Part shown: piece after piece, positions 1-7,846 of the stretch
Layout of the letters: the number at the start of each line of letters is the position of its first letter
How positions within the stretch are numbered: the first letter of the stretch is position 1
DNA from: Candidatus Cloacimonadota bacterium
GTDB taxonomy: Bacteria > Cloacimonadota > Cloacimonadia > Cloacimonadales > TCS61
Direction of reading: 5' to 3'
Length of the DNA stretch: 33,119 nucleotides
Assembly: GCA_030621085.1 (NCBI GenBank)
Contig: JAUXIJ010000037.1
Coordinates: 1-33,119, forward strand
The notes under the pieces: model-generated
Database searches by the model: none
Told to the model about the DNA's origin: nothing
Seen by the model: the letters and a program-made list of their open reading frames with translations, nothing else
Position numbers and translations under genes: made by a program

Positions 1-1578
1 AAAGGAGCTTTTCTTCTGGATGTAGATCCCGGTGCAGATACAAACAGAACTGTTGTAACTTTTGTAGGAGACCCGGATTCTGCCATGGAAGCTGCCTTCC
101 AGGCAATTAAAAAAGCTTCTGAACTTATAGATATGAGTAAGCATCACGGTGCTCATCCCCGTATGGGCGCAACCGATGTATGTCCCTTTGTTCCAGTTTC
201 CGGTGTGACAATGGATGACTGCGTGGAATATGCAAAAAAGGTTGGTAGGCGTGTTGGTGAAGAACTTGGAATTCCCATCTACTTATATGAATATGCCGCT
301 TCCAAACCTGAATGGAAAAACTTGGCAGAAGTCCGTAAAGGTGAATACGAGGGTTTGGCTGCGCGCGAAGGTGATAAATATTGGAATCCGGATTTTGGTC
401 CGAATAAATTCAATGCAAAATCGGGAGCTACAGCAATTTCTGCCCGGGAATTCTTGATAGCATATAATATAAATCTGAATTCACGCGATAAGAAGAAAGC
501 CCACGACCTGGCTCTTTCAATTCGTGAAAAAGGTCGCTTTAAACGTGATGCAAATAATAAAATCGTAAAAGATAAAGACGGTAAAAAACTTATGGTTCCC
601 GGTTTATTTAAAAACTGTAAAGCCGTGGGCTGGTATATAGATGAATATAATCGTGCCCAGATCAGCATAAACCTGACGAATTACAAAATAACTCCTCCCC
701 ATCTGGTTCTGGAAAAAGTTCGTGAACTGGCAAAAGATATGGGAATCCAGGTTACAGGCAGCGAGCTTGTGGGACTACTTCCCAAAGAAGCTATCCTGAT
801 GGCAGGAAAATACTACCTGAACCGTCTGGGTGAAAGCACTGGTATCCCGGAAAAAATGATCATTGAAACTGCTGTTCAATCTATGGGACTGGATGATTTA
901 TCTTCTTTCGAGATTAATGAAAAAGTGATTGAATATGCAATCGCAGAAAAAGATAACCTGGTAAATATGACAATTACCGAATTTGCTGATGAGCTTTCCA
1001 CAGATTCTCCTGCACCCGGTGGTGGTAGTGTGGCAGCTCTTTGTTCTTCAATGTCCGGAGCGCTTTCTTCCATGGTTTCCAATCTTACATTTGGCAAGAA
1101 AGGTTATGAAATAGTGTGGGAAGAAGCCAAAGTTCTGGCAGAAACAGGTCAGCATATTAAAGAGCGTTCTATCGATGCAATCAATAAAGACACACAGGCA
1201 TTTTATGATATGATGGATGCATCACGCCTTCCTAAAAAAACAGATGAAGATAAGAAAACCCGCAATGCTGCTATCCAGGAAACCACAAAAAATGCTATCA
1301 TGGTTCCAATGGAAACACTTCAAATTGCCCTGGAAGCAGTAGAACTTGCACAGAAAGTAGCAAAAATTGGAAACAAAAACGCCCTTTCCGATGCAGGTGT
1401 GGCAGCCATCACAGCAAATGCTGCAGCAAAATCTGCCTATCTGAACGTGAAGATAAATATGGGCGGCATAGAAGATGAAAAATTCAAATTCGATATACTT
1501 ACCCAGGCTGATGAGTTGCTGGAAAAAGTGAATAACCTTGCTTTGAAAGTAGAGAAAGAAGTTAAGGGAAAAGTGTAA
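1..1578 (+). CDS. ftcD: Glutamate formimidoyltransferase / formimidoyl-THF cyclodeaminase, 5' truncated by window edge
   Basis: This bifunctional enzyme moves the formimino group of formiminoglutamate to tetrahydrofolate and then deaminates it to methenyl-THF, the last steps of one histidine-degradation route. The frame is open from base 1, and the visible 525 residues begin inside the formiminotransferase N-subdomain (LLDVDPGADTNRTVVTFVG), so about 30 residues are missing. The active-site stretch KHHGAHPRMGATDVCPF follows. The C-subdomain contains WYIDEYNRAQISINLTNY and GSELVGLLP. The cyclodeaminase domain starts near visible residue 323 (MTITEFADEL) and carries the PAPGGGSVAAL loop. The visible length fits the full two-domain form (about 540 residues in mammals). 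An internal ATG at 85 is not the real start. It pairs functionally with hutU, which lies far to the right on the other strand. Confidence 0.95.
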   Translation, partial: KGAFLLDVDPGADTNRTVVTFVGDPDSAMEAAFQAIKKASELIDMSKHHGAHPRMGATDVCPFVPVSGVTMDDCVEYAKKVGRRVGEELGIPIYLYEYAASKPEWKNLAEVRKGEYEGLAAREGDKYWNPDFGPNKFNAKSGATAISAREFLIAYNINLNSRDKKKAHDLALSIREKGRFKRDANNKIVKDKDGKKLMVPGLFKNCKAVGWYIDEYNRAQISINLTNYKITPPHLVLEKVRELAKDMGIQVTGSELVGLLPKEAILMAGKYYLNRLGESTGIPEKMIIETAVQSMGLDDLSSFEINEKVIEYAIAEKDNLVNMTITEFADELSTDSPAPGGGSVAALCSSMSGALSSMVSNLTFGKKGYEIVWEEAKVLAETGQHIKERSIDAINKDTQAFYDMMDASRLPKKTDEDKKTRNAAIQETTKNAIMVPMETLQIALEAVELAQKVAKIGNKNALSDAGVAAITANAAAKSAYLNVKINMGGIEDEKFKFDILTQADELLEKVNNLALKVEKEVKGKV

Positions 1579-1631
1579 AAAACTTTACGGAGAGTATAAA
1601 TCTGTTCAAAACTATTTTTTCAGGATGAATA

Positions 1632-2063
1632 ATGGAAAATATTCAACATTTAATTCAATTGCTGCAATCATTGATATCGCCTATCATACTTATTTCGGGA
1701 GTAGGATTATTATTGTTATCTTTTACCAATAGACTGGGTAGAGTGATAGACCGTTCACGTTTTATTGTAAATGAGCTAAAAGATAGTAAAGATGATATCA
1801 AGAAAATCCAGATTCCGATCTTATACAAAAGAGGTCGTATTCTCAGATCCGCAATTACAAGTATTTCTTTCACTATTCTATGTGCCAGCTTCATGATATT
1901 GCTTTTGTTCCTAGGTTATTTTACTCATCTTAATGTAGAAACCGTGTTCGTTGGTTTCTTTATCCTGGCAATTATTGGATTGATCATTTCTATAATTTTA
2001 TTCATGTGGGATGTAGCAGTATCTCTGAAAGCACTTAAAATTCAGGCAGGAAATTATCTCTGA
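1632..2063 (+). CDS. DUF2721-type small membrane protein
   Basis: This 143-residue protein has three predicted membrane segments, at about residues 10-30, 78-98 and 105-130. The N-terminal pattern (LISPIILISGVGLLLLSFTNRLGRVIDRSR) is the hallmark of the DUF2721 family: a first helix ending in an N-R-x-G-R-x-I-D-R-x-R cytoplasmic motif, followed by a charged linker. The family has no assigned function that I know of. The start is the ATG with CAGGA about 8 bases upstream. It lies 53 bases after ftcD and 47 before the radical SAM gene, all on the same strand, so cotranscription is possible, but nothing in the sequence links it to histidine breakdown. Confidence 0.75.
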   Translation: MENIQHLIQLLQSLISPIILISGVGLLLLSFTNRLGRVIDRSRFIVNELKDSKDDIKKIQIPILYKRGRILRSAITSISFTILCASFMILLLFLGYFTHLNVETVFVGFFILAIIGLIISIILFMWDVAVSLKALKIQAGNYL

Positions 2064-2110
2064 TTTCCGTAATTGCATCGTTCAGGTTGTAAAAAAAATA
2101 AGGAGATAGA

Positions 2111-3046
2111 TTGAAATACAAACATCTCTTTGGTCCCGTTCCCTCACGTCGATTGGGAATTTCACTTGGGGTGGATCTTGTTCCGCACAAAGTATGCAGC
2201 CTGAACTGCGTTTATTGCGAAGTCGGCAGAACTACAAATCTTACTATTGATAGAAAAGAATACATCCCGCTTCAAGATATTCTGGATGAATTAAAGCACT
2301 ATCTTGATCAAGATCCTAATCTCGATTATATTACTTTTTCCGGTGCCGGAGAACCACTTCTGCATAACGGAATAGGAAAAATCATTTCGTTTATCAAAGA
2401 TAATTACCCGCAATATAAACTGGCACTTCTCACCAATTCCACCTTGCTTTATGATGAGCAGGTTAGAGCAGAGATCATGGAAATTGATCTGCTTCTTCCC
2501 TCTCTCGATGCAGTAAGTGATGAAGTATTCAGAAAATTAAATCGACCAAATCCAAAGCTGGATAATAAGAGAATCATCGAAGGACTTATACAATTCAGAA
2601 AAGATTTTACAGGAACTATCTGGCTGGAAATCTTCATTGTTCCCGGCTTGAACGATACCCAGGAAGAGCTTACTTCTCTTAAAAATGCTATTAAGTCGAT
2701 CGCACCGGATCAGGTTCAATTAAATACTCTGGATCGACCTGGAACAGAAAGTTGGATTGCTCCTGTTTCACAAAATAGAATGGAAGAGATCGCAGAATTT
2801 CTAAAACCGCTACCTGTTATGATAATCGCAAATTTCCAATCCCGAAATAAGATCAGAAGCTATCACAAAAATATCGAAGAGCAGATAATCGAGACCATAA
2901 AACGCCGACCCTGCACAGATCAAGATCTTTCTGAAATGCTGGGAATTCACATAAACGAAATAAATAAATATCTCAGTGAACTTCTTCATGAAGGTATGGT
3001 AACTTCCGAGCAACAGAAAAGAGGAACATTCTTCCGTGCAAAATAA
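2111..3046 (+). CDS. Radical SAM protein (COG0731-like) with C-terminal winged helix
   Basis: The protein has 311 residues and starts at TTG with a strong AAGGAG ribosome site. The radical SAM cysteines are C29, C33 and C36 (CSLNCVYC), which would bind a 4Fe-4S cluster and S-adenosylmethionine. SGAGEPLLH near residue 78 corresponds to the SAM-binding GGE motif. The N-terminus (HLFGPVPSRRLGISLGVDL) is typical of the COG0731 group, often labelled wyosine-base-synthesis-like, but bacteria do not make wyosine and the substrate is unknown. The last 50 residues (RRPCTDQDLSEMLGI..., then INKYLSELLHEGMV) look like a small winged-helix domain, so nucleic-acid or partner binding is possible. The family call is firm; the function is open. 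Confidence 0.85.
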   Translation: MKYKHLFGPVPSRRLGISLGVDLVPHKVCSLNCVYCEVGRTTNLTIDRKEYIPLQDILDELKHYLDQDPNLDYITFSGAGEPLLHNGIGKIISFIKDNYPQYKLALLTNSTLLYDEQVRAEIMEIDLLLPSLDAVSDEVFRKLNRPNPKLDNKRIIEGLIQFRKDFTGTIWLEIFIVPGLNDTQEELTSLKNAIKSIAPDQVQLNTLDRPGTESWIAPVSQNRMEEIAEFLKPLPVMIIANFQSRNKIRSYHKNIEEQIIETIKRRPCTDQDLSEMLGIHINEINKYLSELLHEGMVTSEQQKRGTFFRAK

Positions 3047-3181
3047 AAAGAAAACTCATTATCGGATTTTCAGTGAGAGACCATTTAACAAATTAAATAT
3101 TGAAAAAAGTTGCCTGTTTTTTAAATATCCTAAGAAATGGATTAAGTATAAAAAAAATATAATTTAAACGAGGAAGAGAAA

Positions 3182-4297
3182 ATGAAAAATAAGTTTAAAG
3201 TAATTTTTGTGATTTTTTTTGTATGTGTCAGTCTTTTCAGCCAGGAGATCCAGTTTGGTAAAGAAGAGTCCTTAAACAACATCACCGATGGACCATATAT
3301 TTTATGGGAAAAAAACAAAGCCATAATCAAATATGTTTTGAATAATAATCCTGTTTCACAGGAAGTTACTGTACAGGGTGAGGGAACTTTTTCCTTTTCA
3401 CTGGAAGGTTTTGATAAGGATTTCGAGATTTCATCGATTCCGCCGACAATTCATCCCAGCACTTTTTCAGATGTGTCAAAGATCTTTGTAATAAGTGATA
3501 TACACGGTCAATATGATAGATTTGTACAGATATTAAAGGGAAACCGTGTTATCGATGCCAACCTGGACTGGAGTTGGGGTAATGGTCATCTGGTTATTCT
3601 GGGAGATGTTTTCGACCGCGGATCTAAAGTAACCGAATGTCTGTGGCTGATCCACAAATTAGAGAACCAGGCAGAACGATGGCAGGGAAGGGTTCATTAT
3701 CTACTTGGAAATCATGAGGTTATGTTCCTTCGTGGAAATTTAAAATATGTTCACGATAAATATAAAAAAGCTGCAGAATGGTTTAATATGGAATTGCCGA
3801 AGCTTTATTCTGCCAATTCGGAGTTCGGACGCTGGCTCCGTTCCAAACATACTATTGTGAAAATAAATAACATTCTTTTTGTACACGGTGGAATTCATCC
3901 TCGTGTTTCTTATTGGGGATATAATCTGCAAGATATAAACGACAGGATAAGAAGGAATATAGATTCATCTGATGATACCATCAAGTACAGCGAATACCTG
4001 AGTTTCCTGTTCGGAAGTGACGGACCACTCTGGTATCGCGGTTATTTTGAAGATACAAAAACTTCACCGCAGATCAAACAGGATGATTTGATAGAACTCG
4101 TTGCACATCTTGGGGTTTCGGAAATTGTGGTTGGTCATACCACCCAAGACTTCATTAATCCGTTCTTTAAAGATAAGGTGATCCCTATAGATGCTGGTAT
4201 TAAATACGGAGATAAAGGAGAAGCACTTATCTGGGAAAACGAGATTTTTTACAGGGCAAAAGCTAATGGTTATAGAGAACAAATAATATTTAAATAA
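3182..4297 (+). CDS. Exported calcineurin-like metallophosphoesterase
   Basis: This 371-residue protein has an N-terminal signal peptide (hydrophobic residues 6-20, likely cleaved near FSQ/E). Residues 22-95 are an extra N-terminal segment. The metallophosphoesterase core follows with metal ligands in order: DIHGQYD (D106, H108), GDVFDRG (D142, with D145), GNHE (N177-E179), then HGGIHPR and GHTTQ near the C-terminus. This is the PPP-like Ser/Thr phosphatase fold of Shewanella/bis(5'-nucleosyl)-tetraphosphatase-type enzymes and should bind two metal ions. An export signal suggests action in the periplasm or at the cell surface on an external phosphoester; the substrate cannot be told. The start has a good GAGGAAGAG ribosome site. 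The lipoprotein gene follows after 17 bases. Confidence 0.85.
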   Translation: MKNKFKVIFVIFFVCVSLFSQEIQFGKEESLNNITDGPYILWEKNKAIIKYVLNNNPVSQEVTVQGEGTFSFSLEGFDKDFEISSIPPTIHPSTFSDVSKIFVISDIHGQYDRFVQILKGNRVIDANLDWSWGNGHLVILGDVFDRGSKVTECLWLIHKLENQAERWQGRVHYLLGNHEVMFLRGNLKYVHDKYKKAAEWFNMELPKLYSANSEFGRWLRSKHTIVKINNILFVHGGIHPRVSYWGYNLQDINDRIRRNIDSSDDTIKYSEYLSFLFGSDGPLWYRGYFEDTKTSPQIKQDDLIELVAHLGVSEIVVGHTTQDFINPFFKDKVIPIDAGIKYGDKGEALIWENEIFYRAKANGYREQIIFK

Positions 4298-4314
4298 AAT
4301 GGGGGGGAAAAAAA

Positions 4315-4935
4315 ATGAAAAAAGTACTATTAATCAGTATTGCTATTTTGATTGTATTAACTGCTTGTGGTAAAATCAAAGAAGCAAAAAAAACCATGGA
4401 TGCTGTTAAAGATGTTGCCAAATCCGGAAGTGATCTGGTGGAAGCTGCACAACAACTGGAAGACATTGAAGTGGAAAAAGTTAAATTGCAGGAAAAGGAT
4501 GTAAAAAAATTCTTTAAAGCTATTAAATCTGTTGAAGAAAAATATCCTGATATTCACTTCCAGGTAGCAACTATGGCGGCAATCGAAGCAAATATGGCAG
4601 GGAAAGACCTGAAGAAAATAGTTACAAAAGAGATGGACCTTAGTTTTGAAGAATATTCAAAACTTTCTGCTGTTATTACTTATACGACAACTGTTGGTGC
4701 CGGATACGAAATGTCCATGAATATCTACAATCAAATGGTCGAGTCGGAAGAAACCCTGAAACAAACCCTGGCTGGAGTTCTTTCTGATGAAGAAAAAGCA
4801 GAATTGGAAACACAAATTGCAGAAGTTAAAAAGAACATTCAAGAGATGGAAGAAGAAATGAAGAAAGAAGAGTTTGTCATTCTGAAAGACAACTATGAGA
4901 TCATAAAAAAGGTTAACGAGGAATTAGATCTGTAA
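4315..4935 (+). CDS. Predicted lipoprotein of unknown function
   Basis: The product has 206 residues. A lipoprotein signal peptide is clear: charged KK, a hydrophobic stretch, then the lipobox LTAC with the lipidated C18. The mature part is highly charged and mostly helical. It contains long Lys/Glu-rich segments (EEKAELETQIAEVKKNIQEM, near residues 160-180) likely to form a coiled coil. I recognise no family. It would be anchored in the inner or outer membrane. It lies 17 bases after the phosphoesterase gene, and the space between holds a G7A8 tract that serves as the ribosome-binding region. A terminator follows, so phosphoesterase and lipoprotein may form a two-gene unit. Confidence 0.75.
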   Translation: MKKVLLISIAILIVLTACGKIKEAKKTMDAVKDVAKSGSDLVEAAQQLEDIEVEKVKLQEKDVKKFFKAIKSVEEKYPDIHFQVATMAAIEANMAGKDLKKIVTKEMDLSFEEYSKLSAVITYTTTVGAGYEMSMNIYNQMVESEETLKQTLAGVLSDEEKAELETQIAEVKKNIQEMEEEMKKEEFVILKDNYEIIKKVNEELDL

Positions 4936-4959
4936 ATAGAATTACATTATAATAAAAGG

Positions 4960-4986
4960 GGCAGAAATCAATTCTGCCTTTTTTTA
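4960..4986 (+). terminator. Rho-independent terminator after the lipoprotein gene
   Basis: A 7-bp stem (GGCAGAA at 4960-4966 with TTCTGCC at 4972-4978) and a 5-base loop are followed directly by seven T (4979-4985). It lies 25 bases after the lipoprotein stop and directly before the promoter of the next operon. Confidence 0.9.
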
Positions 4987-4994
4987 TTTTTTAC

Positions 4995-5023
4995 TTGACT
5001 TTTGCACATATGTTCATTATATT
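4995..5023 (+). promoter_or_regulatory. Sigma-70-type promoter of the DUF134/ORP-like operon with overlapping palindrome
   Basis: A -35 box TTGACT (4995-5000) and a -10 box TATATT (5018-5023) are separated by exactly 17 bases. The spacer holds an imperfect 14-bp palindrome TGCACATATGTTCA (12 of 14 positions symmetric) with the perfect core ACATATGT at 5006-5013. A repressor bound there would block RNA polymerase. The first gene downstream encodes a helix-turn-helix protein, a natural candidate for autoregulation, but that link is inference. Confidence 0.7.
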
Positions 5024-5054
5024 GTCTCGTGAGTAAATTAATAAAGGATGGATT

Positions 5055-5510
5055 ATGTCACGACCTAAAAAAGAGAGAATGGTTCATAAGCCACCTTTAT
5101 ACACATCTTTTAAACCAGTAGGAATAATGAGAAGCACTTTGCAACAATTGGCTTTAAGCCTGGATGAATACGAAGCCATCAGATTGGCAGATTATATGGG
5201 TATGGACCATGCGGAAGCAGCAGAAGAAATGGAAATTTCCCGTTCTACTTTTTCTCGTCTAATAGAAGAAGCTCGAAAAAAAGTTTCGCAATTTTTCATC
5301 GAAGGTAAACAGCTTTATATTGAAGGTGGGAATATTCATTTCAGGGGAAATGTGATCCGCTGCCAGGATTGTGGTCATATGTTCAATACTGGTTTTGAAA
5401 ATGATTTAATCAAATGCCCGGCTTGTGGTTCTACAAATCTTCTGGATCTGGCTGGAAGTTTCGGGCATGGAAGATGTTGTCGTGGACATAATCGTAACAG
5501 AGGGAGGTAA
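5055..5510 (+). CDS. DUF134-family helix-turn-helix protein with zinc ribbon
   Basis: The product has 151 residues. The N-terminal two thirds match the DUF134 family: MSRPKKERMV, then a sigma-70 region-4-like helix-turn-helix with LSLDEYEAIRLADYMGMDH and EEMEISRSTFSRLIEEARKK. Residues about 98-132 form a two-CxxC zinc ribbon (CQDCGHMF ... CPACGSTN), and the tail is Gly/Arg/His-rich (GHGRCCRGHNRNRGR). DUF134 proteins are presumed DNA-binding regulators and are often encoded beside NifX-like and Mrp genes in anaerobes. This is the first gene of the long operon, 32 bases after a good promoter, with AAGGA upstream of the ATG. It is the likely local regulator, possibly sensing metal or redox state through its Cys residues (inference). 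Confidence 0.85.
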   Translation: MSRPKKERMVHKPPLYTSFKPVGIMRSTLQQLALSLDEYEAIRLADYMGMDHAEAAEEMEISRSTFSRLIEEARKKVSQFFIEGKQLYIEGGNIHFRGNVIRCQDCGHMFNTGFENDLIKCPACGSTNLLDLAGSFGHGRCCRGHNRNRGR

Positions 5511-5512
5511 AA

Positions 5513-5851
5513 ATGCCAAGAGGTGACAGAACAGGCCCAAACGGAATGGGTCAGATGACAGGACGTGGACTGGGTTATTGTGCAGGTTATGATAGCCCGG
5601 GATTTACCAGAGGTGTACCACGTGGTGGAGCAGGTTTTGGTTTCGGACGTGGATATGGTCGTGGTCAAGGTTTCGGCAGAGGATTCGGATATGGTCGTGG
5701 ATTCCAATATCCAGCTTATCCCAATTATGCAGTTCCTCAATATTCAGCAACGGACGAAACAAAATATCTTGAAACAGAAATGGATGCACTGAAGAATGAA
5801 CTTACTGCAATGGAAAAGCGTCTTTCCGAATTACAGAAAGAAGATAAATAA
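5513..5851 (+). CDS. DUF5320-like Gly/Arg-rich small protein
   Basis: The product has 112 residues and starts 2 bases after the DUF134 gene. The N-terminus MPRGDRTGPNGMGQMTGRG, followed by GYCAGYDSPGF, is the signature of the DUF5320 family. Residues 36-65 are a low-complexity run of G-R-G, G-F-G-R and G-Y-G-R units. The C-terminal 35 residues form a short amphipathic helix likely to be a coiled coil (TEMDALKNELTAMEKRLSEL). Members usually sit beside NifX-like, Mrp and DUF134 genes, as here. The function is unknown; the layout suggests a flexible, glycine-rich protein held in an oligomer by its C-terminal helix. Confidence 0.8.
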   Translation: MPRGDRTGPNGMGQMTGRGLGYCAGYDSPGFTRGVPRGGAGFGFGRGYGRGQGFGRGFGYGRGFQYPAYPNYAVPQYSATDETKYLETEMDALKNELTAMEKRLSELQKEDK

Positions 5852-5860
5852 ATCTTCTAA

Positions 5861-5886
5861 GGTAGGCGATAATATTATCGCCTACC
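5861..5886. repeat. Perfect 26-base palindrome (hairpin) inside the operon
   Basis: GGTAGGCGATAAT (5861-5873) is followed immediately by its exact reverse complement ATTATCGCCTACC (5874-5886). In RNA it gives a stem of up to 11 bp with a 4-base loop. It lies in the 63-base gap between the DUF5320-like gene and the next one. No T-run follows (TATTTCC), so it may be a weak terminator, a site where the transcript is cut or stabilised, or a DNA operator. Confidence 0.85.
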
Positions 5887-5914
5887 TATTTCCTAAGAAG
5901 GGAAGGAGAATAAC

Positions 5915-6226
5915 ATGACAGATGGTAAACATTATGGTGGTTATCAATACAGAAACCGGCGGGACAAAAATCACCGTGGAAGAAACTCTATTTGGGGAAC
6001 GATAATCACTGCTATTGCCGGAACGGTTATTAAAGATCTCACCAGCGAAAATAGTAAGATAAAAAAAATAGTTAGAAAAATAATTCCACCGAAGCAAATT
6101 GAAAACAAACTGAATAAGGAAAAACTTATCAATGCAGAATACAAAATAATAAACAATGAGAACAATAATGAACAAAATACTAAAAATGAAAAACAATATA
6201 AATTGGAGGGAAAAGATGAACAATAG
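5915..6226 (+). CDS. Small basic Asn/Arg-rich protein, no recognised family
   Basis: This 103-residue product starts at an ATG with a very good GGAAGGAG ribosome site. Residues 1-24 are rich in Gly, Tyr, Asn and Arg (GGYQYRNRRDKNHRGRN). Residues 27-40 are a short hydrophobic stretch (WGTIITAIAGTVIKDL). The rest is Lys/Asn-rich and probably disordered. It overlaps the next gene by 11 bases, so the two are probably translationally coupled. The basic Gly/Arg N-terminus resembles those of its neighbours on both sides. I do not recognise a family and assign no function. Confidence 0.65.
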   Translation: MTDGKHYGGYQYRNRRDKNHRGRNSIWGTIITAIAGTVIKDLTSENSKIKKIVRKIIPPKQIENKLNKEKLINAEYKIINNENNNEQNTKNEKQYKLEGKDEQ

Positions 6227-6431
6227 GAATGCAGGATCAGGACGTGGTCTTGGTCGTGGTGGTGGCAGAGGTCGGAACAGTGGTGGTGGATACAGCATCG
6301 GTGGTTTTTGCGTATGTGCTAAATGCGGGGCTAAAGTAGCTCACCAGCAAGGAATTCCATGCACAACCCAGAAATGTCCGAGTTGCGGAAATACAATGAT
6401 CCGTGAAGAATTACTAAATGATAGAAGATAA
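6216..6431 (+). CDS. Small zinc-ribbon protein with Gly/Arg-rich N-terminus
   Basis: The product has 71 residues. The start is the ATG at 6216, with GGAGGG 6-7 bases upstream; a longer in-frame reading from 6156 is less likely. Residues 6-28 are Gly/Arg-rich (GSGRGLGRGGGRGRNSGGG). The rest is a rubredoxin- or zinc-ribbon-like knuckle pair, CAKCGAKV and CPSCGNTMIREE, with an extra Cys in GIPCTTQK. It is likely to bind Zn or Fe. The compact Cys module next to Mrp and NifX-like genes suggests a metal-site or cluster-handling accessory protein (inference). It is followed after 3 bases by the Mrp-type ATPase gene. Confidence 0.8.
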   Translation: MNNRNAGSGRGLGRGGGRGRNSGGGYSIGGFCVCAKCGAKVAHQQGIPCTTQKCPSCGNTMIREELLNDRR

Positions 6432-6434
6432 AAA

Positions 6435-7292
6435 ATGAAACCTAATAAAATGAAAACTAATTTAAAAGAAAATCCTGAAAAAAAAATTCAGGACGAAACT
6501 CATTTAAAGGATAATTTAGCACGAATCAAGCACAAGCTCCTTGTTATTAGCGGTAAAGGTGGAGTTGGTAAAAGTACAATTGCTGTTAATCTTGCTTATG
6601 GTTTAGCTTTTTCAGGGAAGAAAGTTGGGATTTTGGATATTGATATTCATGGTCCTTCAATTGCAAAAATGTTAGGGATTGAAGGAAAAACATTAGGTTT
6701 ATCTAGAATCAGTAATCGTCCTATGCCAGTAAAAGTTCATGATAATCTTTATGCAATGACAATCGCAACTCTAATACAAGATGAAGATGCTCCTGTCATT
6801 TGGAGAGGACCCTTGAAAATGGGAGTTATTAAACAATTTTTACAAGATATTGAATGGCCGGAACTTGATTACCTGATTGTGGATAGTCCTCCAGGAACTG
6901 GTGACGAGCCCTTGTCCATTGTGCAAATTCTAAAAAAAGTTGATGGCTCTGTTATTGTATCTACCCCACAGGATGTAGCAATTTTAGATGCCCGAAAAAC
7001 AATCAAGTTTTCCGAAAAACTTTCTGTTCCTGTTCTGGGAATAATTGAAAATATGAGTGGATTTACCTGTCCTCATTGTGGTAAAAAAATTGAAATCTTT
7101 CAGGGACAGGGTACAATAAAAGCAGCAAATGATTTTAATATCGATATATTAGGAAAAATACCAATTGATAATAAAATTGTTAAAACAAGTGATGCAGGTA
7201 GACCATATATTTATGACTATAATAGCTTACCTGCAGCCAGGGAAATGAAGAATATTGTTAACAAAGTAATAAAAAAAGTAGAGGACAAATAA
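6435..7292 (+). CDS. Mrp/NBP35-family P-loop ATPase, iron-sulfur carrier type
   Basis: The product has 285 residues. The deviant Walker A motif GKGGVGKST spans residues 40-48, DIDIHGPS follows near 68-75 and the switch II motif DSPPGTGD near 150. A C-terminal CPHC pair (C212, C215) is the bridging cluster-binding site seen in ApbC/Mrp and NBP35, where two subunits hold one 4Fe-4S cluster. The usual N-terminal MIP18-like domain is absent; instead there is a 32-residue Lys-rich leader. Such ATPases pass Fe-S clusters to target proteins. In ORP-type loci a related ATPase accompanies NifX-like proteins. The start is 3 bases after the previous stop and lacks a strong ribosome site, so translation probably depends on coupling. 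Confidence 0.9.
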   Translation: MKPNKMKTNLKENPEKKIQDETHLKDNLARIKHKLLVISGKGGVGKSTIAVNLAYGLAFSGKKVGILDIDIHGPSIAKMLGIEGKTLGLSRISNRPMPVKVHDNLYAMTIATLIQDEDAPVIWRGPLKMGVIKQFLQDIEWPELDYLIVDSPPGTGDEPLSIVQILKKVDGSVIVSTPQDVAILDARKTIKFSEKLSVPVLGIIENMSGFTCPHCGKKIEIFQGQGTIKAANDFNIDILGKIPIDNKIVKTSDAGRPYIYDYNSLPAAREMKNIVNKVIKKVEDK

Positions 7293-7363
7293 AAAACGAG
7301 AATAGTGATGTCAATTGCAAATGGAAATTAGTATGATCATTTTTGTTTTGTAAGGAGGTTATT

Positions 7364-7813
7364 ATGAAACGAATTTTAGCAGCTATCGACTTTTCTGAAT
7401 CAACAGAAAAAGTAATTGCTCGTGCCAAAAAAATGACAAAAGAATCAAATGGAGAATTGCTCATTGTTCATTCTGAAACATTAAAATCGTATCTTTCTGC
7501 AATAACAAATGAACTTAATCAAACACCCTCAATGGAATTGATCGATACTCAGAAGAAGAAAATTGAAGATCGGCTTAAAGAAATTCATGATAATTTAAGT
7601 AAGGACGGAATTAAAGCAGAATGTATTCTAATGGAAGGACCAACTGTTGATAATATTCTAAAGGAAGCTGAAATATTTAACGCTGACCTTATTATTATTG
7701 GTTCACATAAACATGGAAGATTCTATAATCTTTTATTTGGAAGTGTTCATAAATCTCTAATTACTCTTTCTACGATACCTGTTTTAGTTATTCCTCCTGA
7801 AGATAAAAATTAA
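7364..7813 (+). CDS. Universal stress protein UspA family
   Basis: This 149-residue single-domain protein starts at the ATG with TAAGGAGG upstream; an in-frame ATG at 7343 lacks such a site. The N-terminus MKRILAAIDFSESTEKVI is the nucleotide-binding first strand. The C-terminal loop GSHKHGRFYNLLFGSVHKSL and VLVIPP correspond to the ATP-binding G-2x-G-9x-G(S/T) motif, except that the second Gly is Lys, so ATP binding is uncertain. Usp proteins respond to energy or redox stress. Its position between Mrp and the MinD-type ATPases suggests the locus answers to a stress condition (inference). A 71-base gap precedes it. Confidence 0.88.
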   Translation: MKRILAAIDFSESTEKVIARAKKMTKESNGELLIVHSETLKSYLSAITNELNQTPSMELIDTQKKKIEDRLKEIHDNLSKDGIKAECILMEGPTVDNILKEAEIFNADLIIIGSHKHGRFYNLLFGSVHKSLITLSTIPVLVIPPEDKN

Positions 7814-7846
7814 ATTTAATATTCAAAAAGATTATAAGGATAACAT

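Noticed and set aside
279..668. Long antisense reading frame opposite ftcD
   Set aside because: It is a shadow of the well-supported ftcD frame, with no family resemblance and no ribosome site. The same applies to other antisense frames such as 17281-17673 and 14280-14672.
3158..3163. TATAAT box before the metallophosphoesterase gene
   Set aside because: A perfect -10 sequence but no acceptable -35 at 16-18 bases; in A/T-rich DNA this can arise by chance.
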